DNA from: Mesorhizobium sp. CU3
Lineage (GTDB): Bacteria; Pseudomonadota; Alphaproteobacteria; Rhizobiales; Rhizobiaceae
Direction: 5' to 3'
NCBI RefSeq assembly: GCF_006442965.1
Contig: NZ_VFWX01000017.1
Location: 62,001-126,000, forward strand
DNA length: 64,000 nucleotides
In this document: positions 35,358 to 43,722 of the stretch, piece after piece
Layout of the letters: each line of letters opens with the position of its first letter
Position numbering within the stretch: the stretch's first letter is position 1
Translations under genes and position numbers: made by a program
Notes under the pieces: model-generated
Database searches by the model: none
Seen by the model: the letters and a program-made list of their open reading frames with translations, nothing else
What the model was told of the DNA's origin: nothing

Positions 35358-35567
35358 ATGGATGGAGCTCAGCAATTTTTCTTCACGGTTATCTGCATCG
35401 GTTTGGGACTGATTGCGATCGGGCTTCTGATAGTGGGCCGCAGTATCTACCGCCGTGTCGAAGCGGGCTCTGCTGCGGTGATCGTGGCGACGCTCTTCGG
35501 ATTGGCTCTGTCGGCGGCCGGGCTTGTAATCCTTTATTACGCAGCACTGGTCCTGAGTATCAAATAG
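35358..35567 (+). CDS. Small two-helix membrane protein, unknown function
   Basis: This 69-residue protein has two predicted membrane helices (about 8-27, FFFTVICIGLGLIAIGLLIV, and 40-64, AVIVATLFGLALSAAGLVIL) joined by a short basic loop (GRSIYRRVEAGS). It stands alone after the acyltransferase in a stretch that is more AT-rich than its neighbours. The ribosome site is poor. I recognise no family. It could be a real gene or chance. Confidence 0.45.
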   Translation: MDGAQQFFFTVICIGLGLIAIGLLIVGRSIYRRVEAGSAAVIVATLFGLALSAAGLVILYYAALVLSIK

Positions 35568-35677
35568 TGCTGGTGATAGCCCGATCGGGGCAATTCGCGC
35601 GAATTGGATAATCGGCGCCGACCTTCACACCTTTGACACAAGACTCGGACACGAGGCCATCTCCCCAGGAGATCGTC

Positions 35678-36388
35678 ATGCTCGACACAGTCAGACCTTC
35701 GCTCGCCCTATTCTTCGAAGGCACCAACCCGGCGCCTCCGACCCATCTCGGCACGCGTTACGACACGGCAGGCAACTTCCTGCTCGAGCCCGGCAACACC
35801 GTCGTCTCCCATCTCGTAGCCGGCTCACCTTCCGAGGCTGCTGTCATCAAGGTGCGCGAGCGCATGCTGGCCATGCCTGATGCCGACCGGCTGGCCTTCA
35901 CCCCGATCTCCAGTCTGCACATGACGCTGTACCAAGGCATCATCGAGTACCGGCGCCGACTGCCCTACTGGCCATCCGACGTGCCGGTCGACACTAGTAT
36001 CGACGACATGACGCGGCTCTATCTGGAGCGCCTGCAAAACTTCGAAGGCAGCGGCTCGTTCAGGATAAAGGCCATCGGCGTTACGCCGAACGGCCTCACC
36101 GTCGCCGGCGCTTCGGAGGAAGACAGGGCCATCATGAGTGCCTGGCGCGATGCGCTTTCAGTGCCCTTCGGTTATCGTCACCCGGACCACGACACTTACG
36201 TCTTCCACATCACATTCGCCTACCAAATAAGCCGCCTCGCCGACGAGCGGGCAGAAGCCTGGCAGGAATTGTTCGACGACTGCCTGGCCTTCCTCGAGCG
36301 CGAAGCTCCGGTGATCGAGCTGCGTCCGCCAGCCTTCTGCAGCTTCAAGGACATGGAGCATTTCGAGGAACTGCTCGTGTTCGGCTAA
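35678..36388 (+). CDS. DUF1868-like 2H phosphoesterase family protein
   Basis: This 236-residue protein carries the two H-x-T/S motifs of the 2H superfamily (SSLHMTLYQG and FHITFAYQ), spaced as in ligT-like and cyclic phosphodiesterases. The first ~50 residues (RPSLALFFEGTNPAPPTHLG) fit DUF1868. These enzymes open 2',3'- or 1'',2''-cyclic phosphates. A clear AGGAG lies just before the ATG at 35678; an in-frame ATG at 35633 is a weaker alternative. It lies between the C-P lyase genes and phnCDE. Acting on the cyclic ribose phosphate made by C-P lyase is an attractive but unproven idea. Confidence 0.8.
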   Translation: MLDTVRPSLALFFEGTNPAPPTHLGTRYDTAGNFLLEPGNTVVSHLVAGSPSEAAVIKVRERMLAMPDADRLAFTPISSLHMTLYQGIIEYRRRLPYWPSDVPVDTSIDDMTRLYLERLQNFEGSGSFRIKAIGVTPNGLTVAGASEEDRAIMSAWRDALSVPFGYRHPDHDTYVFHITFAYQISRLADERAEAWQELFDDCLAFLEREAPVIELRPPAFCSFKDMEHFEELLVFG

Positions 36389-36499
36389 GTAGTTCGGCAC
36401 AGGGATTTTGGAAAGTTGCCGCTTGTCGACGGGGCAAGATTTTCACCGTTTCCGTGAAGTCAGCGCAAGCGCCGGGGATTGGCTGAAGCCTCTCAACCT

Positions 36500-36680
36500 C
36501 GTCATCCCTGGGCGGAGCAGCCGCGAAGCGGCGTCGCGGAGACCCTGGGATCCATTCCGTGACCCTGATCGAAGAGTGCAGCGGAGCAGAATTCTGCACC
36601 GCAGCAGCGCTCATGCGTCACGGCATGGATCCTCGGGTCTGCGCGCGTCGCTACGCTCCTTGCTCCGCCCGTGGATGACG
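36500..36680. repeat. Quasi-palindromic intergenic repeat, copy 1 (inverse of 41181-41359)
   Basis: This ~180-base element begins and ends with words around CGTCATCC and GGATGACG and contains GGATCCAT/ATGGATCC and a central CAGAATTCTG. It is largely self-complementary. Copy 2 lies in the opposite orientation at 41181-41359. Together they bracket phnC-phnD-phnE1-phnE2. It fills much of the gap between the 2H phosphoesterase gene and phnC; the remaining bases hold the phnC promoter region. No coding frame is supported here. Confidence 0.8.
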
Positions 36681-36794
36681 ACGAAATGGCCGTTTCGGCC
36701 AATCTCCGAGGCACTCTCAACAGAAACATAGCCGACCCTGTCAAAAACCCTGTGCTGGGAAATTAGCCCCACAAGCCTGTGCGCGGTAACAAAA

Positions 36795-36812
36795 CTGACA
36801 TCAATCCGACAC
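36795..36812 (+). promoter_or_regulatory. Pho box upstream of phnC
   Basis: CTGACATCAATCCGACAC matches the PhoB consensus CTGTCATAAATCTGACAC at 15 of 18 positions. It lies 70-87 bases before the phnC start. It suggests that phosphonate import is switched on by phosphate starvation separately from the phnG transcript. A clear -10 could not be picked out downstream. Confidence 0.62.
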
Positions 36813-36881
36813 CCCAGCTTCATCCGCCTGCGCTAGCGAAGGTTAACAGACCTTCAAATGACGATGGACTGGAGTTTTGGT

Positions 36882-37739
36882 ATGTCGGCATCAGCGGCCA
36901 CGCTCGAAATCCGCGGCGTCTCCCGACGATTTGGCAAGAACACGGCCGTCAGCGACATCAACATCTCGATCCCGCGCGGACAGATGGTCGGCGTCATCGG
37001 ACGCTCCGGCGCCGGCAAGTCGACGCTTCTGCGAATGGTCAACCGCCTCATCGATCCCAGCCAGGGATCGATTTTTTTCGACGGCGCAGAAGTCTCCAGC
37101 CTGCAGGGTTCGCCGCTGCGCCGCTGGCAGCGCGACTGCGCCATGATCTTCCAGCAGTTCAACCTGGTGCCGCGCCTCGACGTTTTGACTAACGTGCTGC
37201 TCGGCCGCCTCAACCACCGCTCGACGTTCTCCAATCTGCTCGGCATGTTCACGCGCACCGAATGCGCCGAGGCTGTTGCCGCGCTCGAGCGGCTCGACAT
37301 AGCCCGCACCGCGCTGCAGCCGGCCGGCACGTTGTCCGGCGGCCAGCAGCAGCGTGTCGCCATCGCCCGCGCCATGATGCAGCAGCCGAAGGTGCTGCTG
37401 GCCGACGAGCCGATCGCCTCGCTCGACCCGCTCAACGCCAAGGTGGTGATGGACTCGCTGCGCGACATCAACCAGCGCGAAGGCATAACCGTCATCACCA
37501 ATCTGCACACGCTGGACACCGCGCGCGCCTATTGCAACCGCATCATCGGCATGGCCGCCGGCAAGGTCGTCTTCGACGGCGCGCCGGAAGACCTCGACCG
37601 CGACGCCGTGCGCACCGTCTATGGCGCGGATGCGAGCGGCGCCGAGATCTCCGAAGCGATCACGTCGACCAGCGTCACCATCAAGCCGAAGATCCTTGCA
37701 TCCGCCGGACCGCTCGAACCAGCTTTTCCTGGCTACTGA
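36882..37739 (+). CDS. phnC: Phosphonate ABC transporter ATP-binding protein
   Basis: This 285-residue ATPase for phosphonate import has Walker A GRSGAGKST, the PhnC-type Q-loop MIFQQFNLVPRLDVLTNVLL, signature LSGGQQQRVAIARAM, Walker B LLADEPIASLDPL and the unusual H-loop ITNLHTLDTARA typical of PhnC. The ATG at 36882 (MSASAATLE) lies seven bases after GGAG; an ATG at 36858 would add eight residues. It heads phnC-phnD-phnE1-phnE2. Confidence 0.95.
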   Translation: MSASAATLEIRGVSRRFGKNTAVSDINISIPRGQMVGVIGRSGAGKSTLLRMVNRLIDPSQGSIFFDGAEVSSLQGSPLRRWQRDCAMIFQQFNLVPRLDVLTNVLLGRLNHRSTFSNLLGMFTRTECAEAVAALERLDIARTALQPAGTLSGGQQQRVAIARAMMQQPKVLLADEPIASLDPLNAKVVMDSLRDINQREGITVITNLHTLDTARAYCNRIIGMAAGKVVFDGAPEDLDRDAVRTVYGADASGAEISEAITSTSVTIKPKILASAGPLEPAFPGY

Positions 37740-37885
37740 GCCCCAGGCCCGGACCCGCTTCATCGATCCGGGCGCGTCATTGGGCATCGCAGAGCGAGCA
37801 ACCCGGATCGCCCGCCCGCGTCAAAGGCAAGACTTGAAAAATCAGAACGCCGGCGCGCAGCCGGAACAACAGGAGAGAGAGCACA

Positions 37886-38794
37886 ATGTTCAGAAAAATG
37901 GTTTTTGCGGGCATTTCGCTGCTCGCCATGGCAGCCAGCGCCGCGAATGCCGCCGACATCAAGGAGTTCCGCGTCGGCATCCTCGGCGGCGAGAACGAGA
38001 CCGACCGTCTGCGCAACTACCAGTGCCTTGCCGACCATCTGAAGGCCGAATTCGGCTTCGAGAAGGTGTCGCTGTTCCCGGCCGCCGACTATGACGGCGT
38101 CATCCAGGGCCTGCTCGGCGGCACGCTCGACTTCGCCGAGCTCGGCGCCTCAGGTTACGCCAGCGTCTATATCAAGGACCCGAACGCCGTCACCCCGATC
38201 CTCACCACCCAGCAGACCGACGGCGCGACCGGCTATTATTCGATCGGCCTGGCGCTGAAGTCCTCCGGCATCACCGACATCAAGTCGGCCAAGGGCAAGA
38301 AGCTCGGCTATGCCGACCCGGATTCGACCTCGGGCTATCTGATCCCGCTGACGCAGATCCCGAAGGACACCGGCGCCTCCAACGAGACCTATTTCGCCTC
38401 GACCCAGTTCAACGGCGGCCACGAGAACAACGTGCTGGCCGTGCGCGACGGCAAGGTCGACGTGGCCGTGGACGATTCCTCGGGCATCGGCGACTTCAAG
38501 AACGGCTATACCTCCGGCACCTTCCACAAGGAAGTCGCCAAGGGCGCCGTCGATCCGAACGACTTCGTCGAAGTCTGGCGTTCGGGCCTGATCCCGAACG
38601 GCCCGCTGGTCGTGCGCACCGCGCTCGGCGCCGACATGACCGCCAAGCTGGCCGCCTTCTTCACCGCCCTGCCGACCAAGGACAAGGCGTGCTTCGAAGG
38701 CGTCGAAGGCGGCGATTTCACCGGCTATGTCCCGGTCAAGCCGGACTTCTACAACGTCATCGTCGAAGCCCGCAAAGCGGCTATCGGCGGCTGA
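37886..38794 (+). CDS. phnD: Phosphonate ABC transporter substrate-binding protein
   Basis: This 302-residue periplasmic protein has signal peptide MFRKMVFAGISLLAMAASAA and a mature start at about ADIKEFRVGILGGENE. PhnD-type ligand motifs include PAADYDGVIQGLLGGTLDFA, YADPDSTSGYLIP and DGKVDVAVDDSSG. It captures organophosphonates and passes them to PhnE1/E2. An AGGAGAG site precedes the ATG. A hairpin terminator follows its stop. Confidence 0.95.
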   Translation: MFRKMVFAGISLLAMAASAANAADIKEFRVGILGGENETDRLRNYQCLADHLKAEFGFEKVSLFPAADYDGVIQGLLGGTLDFAELGASGYASVYIKDPNAVTPILTTQQTDGATGYYSIGLALKSSGITDIKSAKGKKLGYADPDSTSGYLIPLTQIPKDTGASNETYFASTQFNGGHENNVLAVRDGKVDVAVDDSSGIGDFKNGYTSGTFHKEVAKGAVDPNDFVEVWRSGLIPNGPLVVRTALGADMTAKLAAFFTALPTKDKACFEGVEGGDFTGYVPVKPDFYNVIVEARKAAIGG

Positions 38795-38806
38795 CGACGA
38801 CAACCG

Positions 38807-38837
38807 AAAGGGCGGTGTTCAAAACACCGCCCTTTTT
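38807..38837 (+). terminator. Hairpin terminator/attenuator between phnD and phnE1
   Basis: AAAGGGCGGTGTT (38807-38819) pairs perfectly with AACACCGCCCTTT (38823-38835) over a 3-base loop and runs into five T. It lies 12 bases after phnD and 13 bases before phnE1. Partial read-through would make the binding protein in excess over the permeases, as is common for ABC import operons. Confidence 0.85.
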
Positions 38838-38849
38838 GCATCTCCGATC

Positions 38850-39803
38850 ATGACATCAGCCACCCTCCACTCCGACGCGACCCGCCAGCAGGCGGATGCC
38901 TGGCGACGCCAGACATCGCTCAGACGCTTCTACACCGCGCTCGGCATCGGCCTGCTTCTCGTTGCCATGTGCGCCACCATGTGGTTCGCCGACGAGGCCA
39001 ATGCCGGCCATTTCTTCGACCGGCTGCCGCATCTTCTCGATTTCCTCAGCTGGCTGATCCCGAAGGACTGGAACGACGTCTGGCGGGCACTGTTCGACAT
39101 CGCTTCGCCCAACGACAAGGGCACGCAGGAATTCAACTTCCCGCTCGGCCGCGTCTATGTCTGGGGCGGCTTCTATATCCCCGAATATTTCGAGCTGATG
39201 CTGACCACGGTGAACGTCGCGTTGGTCTCGACCTTCATCGGCTTCGTCTTTGCCGTGCCCTTCTCCTTCATCGCCGCGCGCAATCTGACGCCGAGCCCGG
39301 TCCTGCGGCTCGTCGTCAAGCGCTTCATGGAATTGCTGCGCGCCTTCCCCGAAATCGTCATTGCCGGGCTGTTCGCGGCCATCGTCTCGATCGGCCCGGT
39401 TGCGGCCATCATCGCCATCGGCCTGCATTCGATCGGCGCGCTGGGAAAACTGTTCTACGAGATCAACGAGAACATCGACATGCGCCCGGAGGAGGGCCTG
39501 CGCGCCGTCGGCGCCAACTGGTTCGAGCGCGTGCGCTTCGCCGGCCTGCCGCAGGTGCTGCCCAACTTCATGTCCTACACGCTGCTCCGAATCGAGATCA
39601 ACGTGCGCATCTCGACCATCATGGGCGCCGTCGGTGGCGGCGGCATCGGCGAAGAATTGAAGCTTTCCATCTCGCGCGGCTTCGGCGCCAAGACGCTGGC
39701 GCTGGTGCTGCTGCTGTTCATCACCATTTTCCTCGTCGACCAGTTCTCCGCCTGGCTGCGCCGCAAGCTCGTCGGCGAACAGGCTTTCCTGATGAGCGCG
39801 TGA
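38850..39803 (+). CDS. phnE: Phosphonate ABC transporter permease PhnE1
   Basis: This 317-residue inner-membrane permease has its first helix at about 28-50. A periplasmic loop of about 65 residues follows, then a BPD_transp_1 core with the EAA-like loop EGLRAVGANWFERVRFAGLP. MGAVGGGGIGEEL is a PhnE signature. It starts MTSATLHSDATRQQ at 38850, just past the terminator hairpin. The second permease gene begins one base after its stop, and the two probably form a heterodimer. Confidence 0.95.
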   Translation: MTSATLHSDATRQQADAWRRQTSLRRFYTALGIGLLLVAMCATMWFADEANAGHFFDRLPHLLDFLSWLIPKDWNDVWRALFDIASPNDKGTQEFNFPLGRVYVWGGFYIPEYFELMLTTVNVALVSTFIGFVFAVPFSFIAARNLTPSPVLRLVVKRFMELLRAFPEIVIAGLFAAIVSIGPVAAIIAIGLHSIGALGKLFYEINENIDMRPEEGLRAVGANWFERVRFAGLPQVLPNFMSYTLLRIEINVRISTIMGAVGGGGIGEELKLSISRGFGAKTLALVLLLFITIFLVDQFSAWLRRKLVGEQAFLMSA

Positions 39804-39804
39804 A

Positions 39805-41169
39805 ATGGCAATCACTGTAGAAGAAATCGCTGCCATCGAGGACCGCCACCCGCAGATCTTCCGGCGGCCGGCCTACAAGCGTTTCTGGCCGCTGCTGCTG
39901 ATCGCCGGCACGCTGCTCTATCTCGGCTATGCCTTGTGGTTCTTCAGCCTGCCGCAGGTGCTGCGCGAGTCGCACTGGGAGCGGCTGCCGCTCTTCCTGT
40001 CGCAATGGATCAGCTACGATCTGCAGCCGGAATTCCGCCTCGACCAGCCTCAGATCACGCCGAAATATCCGCGCTTTTCCGCACTTGGCGAAAACCCCAA
40101 TCCCGATTGGGTGATCCAAAACCCCGACGGCACTTTTACGGTGCAGATCGACGGCGATGCCAAATCCGTCACCTTCGACAAGACCAAGGCGACGATCACG
40201 GCGAATGGCGTGACCGTGCCGGTAGCGCTGACCAGCGGCAAGCCGGTAGTAACCGGCCCCGTGCCGGACTGGGTGACGGTGCATGACGACGAGATCGTCG
40301 CCAAGATGGGCTTTGCCGGCGAGGTGCGCGTCACCGTCGACCGCGTCAAGGTGCGCAAACGTTTCCTCGGCTGGGCGAATTTCGTCTTCGACACGCGCTC
40401 GCCCTTCTTCGGCAGACCTTACAGCGAAGTGGTCTCGCTGATCGTCTCGGGCCCCGAACTGCAGCCTGGCACCTCCAACCTTTCTTTGGCCGCCGACAAC
40501 ATCTGGAACAACGCCCAGTGGCAGCACGGCGACGTCTGGACGAAGCTGCTGCAGACCATCGTCATGGCCTTCCTCGGCACGCTGCTCGGCGGCATCGTCG
40601 CTTTCCCGCTCGCCTTCTTCGCCGCGCGCAATATCACGCCGAGCGGCATCCTCAGCCAGGTGCTGAAACGCTTCTTCGACTTCATGCGCTCGGTCGACAT
40701 GCTGATCTGGGCGCTGTTCTTCACCCGCGCCTTCGGCCCCGGACCGCTGGCCGGGAGTGCCGCGATCTTCTTCACCGAGATCGGCACATTGGGCAAAACC
40801 TATTCCGAGGCGCTGGAGAACATCGACGACAAGCCGCGCGAGGGTGTGCTCTCGACCGGCGCCAACGGCTTGCTGGTGCAGCGCTACGGCGTGCTGCCGG
40901 AAGTGATCCCCGTCTTCATCAGCCAGACGCTCTACCAGTGGGAATCCAACACCCGCGGCGCCACCATCATCGGCGCCGTCGGCGCCGGCGGCATCGGCCT
41001 GAAACTGTGGGAGGCGATGCGCACCAATTCGAACTGGGCCAACGTCTTCTACATGGTGCTTTTGACGCTGCTCGTCGTCTTCATCTTCGACAACATCTCG
41101 AACTTCCTGCGGCGCAGGCTCAGCCGCACGCTGCATGATTATAACAGGTTGCAGGCCGAGCGGGGGTAA
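39805..41169 (+). CDS. phnE: Phosphonate ABC transporter permease PhnE2 with a large extra N-terminal region
   Basis: This 454-residue permease is much longer than a standard PhnE (about 260-300). After one membrane helix (about 28-48) come roughly 195 soluble residues (52-245), then the usual permease core with EGVLSTGANGLLVQRYGVLP and AVGAGGIGLKL. The soluble part has beta-rich, Val/Thr-rich stretches (DGTFTVQIDGDAKSVTF) and should lie in the periplasm. It pairs with PhnE1. Confidence 0.93.
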   Translation: MAITVEEIAAIEDRHPQIFRRPAYKRFWPLLLIAGTLLYLGYALWFFSLPQVLRESHWERLPLFLSQWISYDLQPEFRLDQPQITPKYPRFSALGENPNPDWVIQNPDGTFTVQIDGDAKSVTFDKTKATITANGVTVPVALTSGKPVVTGPVPDWVTVHDDEIVAKMGFAGEVRVTVDRVKVRKRFLGWANFVFDTRSPFFGRPYSEVVSLIVSGPELQPGTSNLSLAADNIWNNAQWQHGDVWTKLLQTIVMAFLGTLLGGIVAFPLAFFAARNITPSGILSQVLKRFFDFMRSVDMLIWALFFTRAFGPGPLAGSAAIFFTEIGTLGKTYSEALENIDDKPREGVLSTGANGLLVQRYGVLPEVIPVFISQTLYQWESNTRGATIIGAVGAGGIGLKLWEAMRTNSNWANVFYMVLLTLLVVFIFDNISNFLRRRLSRTLHDYNRLQAERG

Positions 41170-41180
41170 TTTCGCGCCTT

Positions 41181-41359
41181 CGTCATCCACGGGCGAAGCA
41201 AGGAGCGAAGCGACGCGCGCAGACCCGAGGATCCATGCCGTTACCTAAGCCGTAGAGTGCAGCGGTACAGAATTCTGCATCGTTGCGGCGCGTCGACGTC
41301 ACGGAATGGATCCTCGGGTCTCCGCGTCCGCTTCGCTCCCGCTCCGCCCGTGGATGACG
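41181..41359. repeat. Quasi-palindromic intergenic repeat, copy 2 (inverse of 36500-36680)
   Basis: Read on the minus strand, this element matches copy 1 with long near-identical blocks: CGTCATCCACGGGCG at one end, CAGACCCGAGGATCCATGCC, a central CAGAATTCTG, and GTCACGGAATGGATCC. It lies between phnE2 and a convergent epimerase gene, where it may act as a two-way transcript end. Confidence 0.8.
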
Positions 41360-41372
41360 AAGAGAGAGACGC

Positions 41373-42224
41373 TTACGCGGCAGCCTTCCACCCATCCCTG
41401 ATATGCCGATACCCCTCGCGATAAACCGCCTCCGGGCTCTCCGCGAAATCCCGCCACACCTTCGTCGCCGCCGCCAGATCCTTCAGCGACCGCCCGAACG
41501 CTTCGATCGTCAGCCAGTCGTCATAGCCACTCTTGCGGATGGCGGAGAATGTTTCCTTCCAGGGAATATTGCCGCGCCCCGGCACGCCGCGGTCGTTCTC
41601 TGAAATGTGGATGTGAACGACGTTCCGCCGGTTGCGCGTATAGGCGCCGATCGGGTCGGCTTCCTCGATATTGGCGTGGAACGTGTCGTACATCGCCTTG
41701 ATGTGCGGCCGGTCGATCGCGTCGATATGCTCCGACAGATCGTCCATCGTGTTCAGCAGATAGCATTCGAAGCGGTTGAGCGCTTCGAGCCCGATGGTCA
41801 CGCCCTTCTTGCCCGCATGGTCGCCGATGGCGCGCTGCGAGGCGACCGAGCGCTTCTTCTCGGCCGCCGTCGGCCCGCTCCCGGAAAACGCGCCGAGTGT
41901 CGAATGCAGCGGTCCGCTCAGCAGGTCGGCGCCGAGCGCTGCGCTGCAGTCGATCGCCCATTTCATGTAGTCGATGCCGGCCTTGCGCGTGGCTGCATCC
42001 GGCGAGATCAGGCTCATCGCCGGATCGCCCATCGCGGTGACCGCGGTGCGCTCCAGCCCGATGCGATCGAGCATCGCGCAGAGCTTGCTATAGTCGTCCG
42101 GTGAGCCAGCGAAGACCGGGATCTCGACCCCGTCGAAGCCGGTCGCCTTGATGTCCTTGAGAAGCGCCTCGTGCTTCTTCGAAACGCTTGTCGTCCACAA
42201 GAACATGCACATGCCGATTTTCAT
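41373..42224 (-). CDS. Sugar phosphate isomerase/epimerase, D-psicose/D-tagatose 3-epimerase-like
   Basis: This 283-residue TIM-barrel epimerase has likely metal and catalytic residues in LEALNRFECYLLN (Glu), MYDTFHANIEE (Asp, His), HIHISENDRGVPGRG (His, Arg) and LTIEAFGR (Glu), the ketose 3-epimerase pattern. The ATG at 42224 gives MKIGMCMFLWTTSV; the upstream part of the open frame is intergenic repeat. It is the last gene of a leftward set with a Gfo/Idh oxidoreductase and another epimerase. Confidence 0.9.
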   Translation of the reverse strand: MKIGMCMFLWTTSVSKKHEALLKDIKATGFDGVEIPVFAGSPDDYSKLCAMLDRIGLERTAVTAMGDPAMSLISPDAATRKAGIDYMKWAIDCSAALGADLLSGPLHSTLGAFSGSGPTAAEKKRSVASQRAIGDHAGKKGVTIGLEALNRFECYLLNTMDDLSEHIDAIDRPHIKAMYDTFHANIEEADPIGAYTRNRRNVVHIHISENDRGVPGRGNIPWKETFSAIRKSGYDDWLTIEAFGRSLKDLAAATKVWRDFAESPEAVYREGYRHIRDGWKAAA

Positions 42225-42271
42225 CGACCCCTCCCCCGGCTTGCTGGCCAGCCATTTGCGCCAGCGGCCAC

Positions 42272-42378
42272 ACTCCCCCTCATCCGGCCGCTTTGCGGCC
42301 ACCTTCTCCCCAAGGGGAGAGGTCGGATTGCCCCGAATTGCGTTTGCAATTCGGCTTGGCAATTCGGATGAGGGTGAG
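42272..42378. repeat. Intergenic palindromic repeat (CTCATCCGGC...GGGGAGAGG type)
   Basis: The element holds CCGGCCGCTTTGCGGCC (hairpin), CTCCCC-AAGG-GGAG (hairpin) and CCGAATTGCG...GCAATTCGG (hairpin), with CCTCATCC and GGATGAGG near its ends. Related words occur at 6842-6888 and 43590-43660. It separates two genes of the leftward sugar operon and is probably a dispersed rhizobial repeat. Confidence 0.65.
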
Positions 42379-42386
42379 TCTCGCCC

Positions 42387-43574
42387 CTACAGCTTCGTCC
42401 ACGCCCCGTTTTTCTTCGACGACTTCACGCAGGCCTCGATGAAGGCCATACCTTCGACGCCATCCTCGATCGTCGGGAAGATCACATCCTTAGCCGGCTT
42501 GCCGCCCTTCCGGCGCGCCGCGCGGATGGCCCGTGCCGCCTCCTGGTAGATATTGGCGAAGCCTTCGAGATAGCCTTCCGGATGGCCCGACGGCACACGC
42601 GTCACGCGCCCAGCGGCCGGTATCGCGCCGGCTCCGGCGCGAGTCAAAAGCTGCTTCGGTTGGCCGAACGGCGTGTACCAGAGATAGTTCGGATCGGCCT
42701 GCACCCATTCCAGCCCGCCCTTCGAGCCGTAGATGCGCAGCTTCAGCCCGTTCTCATGGCCGGGCGCCACCTGGCTCGCCCAGATCATGCCCTTGGCCGG
42801 ATGCTTGTTGCCGACCGGCTTGAAGCGCAGCATGACGTTGACGTTGTCGTCGAGCTGACGTCCAGGCACGAAGGCGTCGAGATCGGCCGACAGCGTATCG
42901 AGCTCCAGCCCGGAAACGAAGCGGGCGAGGTTATAGGCATGCGTGCCGATGTCGCCCAGCGCGCCGCCGGCGCCGGCTTGCTTCGGATCGGAGCGCCACG
43001 ACGCCTGCTTCTGGCCGGTGGCGGCGAGGTCTTCGGTCAGCCAGTCCTGCGGATATTCCGACTGCACGATGCGGATGTCGCCGAGCTGGCCCTTGGCCAC
43101 CATCTCGCGCGCCTGGCGGATCATCGGATAGGCAGTGTAGTTGTGGGTCAGCACGAACACCTTGCCGGTCTTCTCGACCAGAGCGGCGAGCTTCTTCGCC
43201 TCCGCCAGCGAGGTGGCCAGCGGCTTGTCGCAGATGACATGGATGCCGGCCTCGAGGAAGGCTTTGGCCGCCGGCACATGGACATTGTTGGGCGTCACGA
43301 TCGCCGCAGCTTCGATGCCATCCGGGCGCTTGGCTTCGGCCTTCGCCATCTCGGCATAGGAGCCGTAGCTGCGTGCCGGATCGAGTCCGAGTTCCTCTGC
43401 CGACGCCTTGGCGCGCTCGGGGTTCGCTGAAAGCGCACCCGCAACCAGCACGAAGTCGTTGTCCATGCGCGCCGCGATGCGATGCACCGCGCCGATGAAT
43501 GCGCCCTGGCCGCCGCCGACCATACCATAGCGGATCGGGCCGCCTCCCGTTTCCGACTTCGATGCGCCGACCAT
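42387..43574 (-). CDS. Gfo/Idh/MocA family NAD(P)-dependent oxidoreductase
   Basis: This 395-residue dehydrogenase has the nucleotide-binding YGMVGGGQGAFIGAVHRIAA, a DKP variant of the EKP motif (CDKPLATSLAEAKK) and the C-terminal-domain segment GDIGTHAYNLARFVSGLELD with the expected catalytic His. It probably oxidises a sugar or inositol-like compound and shares an operon with two epimerases. The start MVGASKSETGGGPIRYG is the first ATG; upstream sequence is intergenic repeat. Confidence 0.92.
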   Translation of the reverse strand: MVGASKSETGGGPIRYGMVGGGQGAFIGAVHRIAARMDNDFVLVAGALSANPERAKASAEELGLDPARSYGSYAEMAKAEAKRPDGIEAAAIVTPNNVHVPAAKAFLEAGIHVICDKPLATSLAEAKKLAALVEKTGKVFVLTHNYTAYPMIRQAREMVAKGQLGDIRIVQSEYPQDWLTEDLAATGQKQASWRSDPKQAGAGGALGDIGTHAYNLARFVSGLELDTLSADLDAFVPGRQLDDNVNVMLRFKPVGNKHPAKGMIWASQVAPGHENGLKLRIYGSKGGLEWVQADPNYLWYTPFGQPKQLLTRAGAGAIPAAGRVTRVPSGHPEGYLEGFANIYQEAARAIRAARRKGGKPAKDVIFPTIEDGVEGMAFIEACVKSSKKNGAWTKL

Positions 43575-43722
43575 TTTCGTACTCTCCTCTTTGGCTCCTC
43601 ACCCTCCCCCTTGCGGAGAGGGCCGACGCACAGCGTCGGAGCGGGGTATAGGGGTCCGCTACGGCTTGCAATTCAATCCCGTCCGGACCCGCAGTCGAAT
43701 CTTCTCAAGTGAAGTTCGCGGG

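Noticed and set aside
39721..41190. Reverse-strand open frame (489 codons) across phnE2
   Set aside because: It is a shadow of phnE2, rich in Asp/Glu/Arg/Gln with no domain, and it runs into the palindromic repeat.
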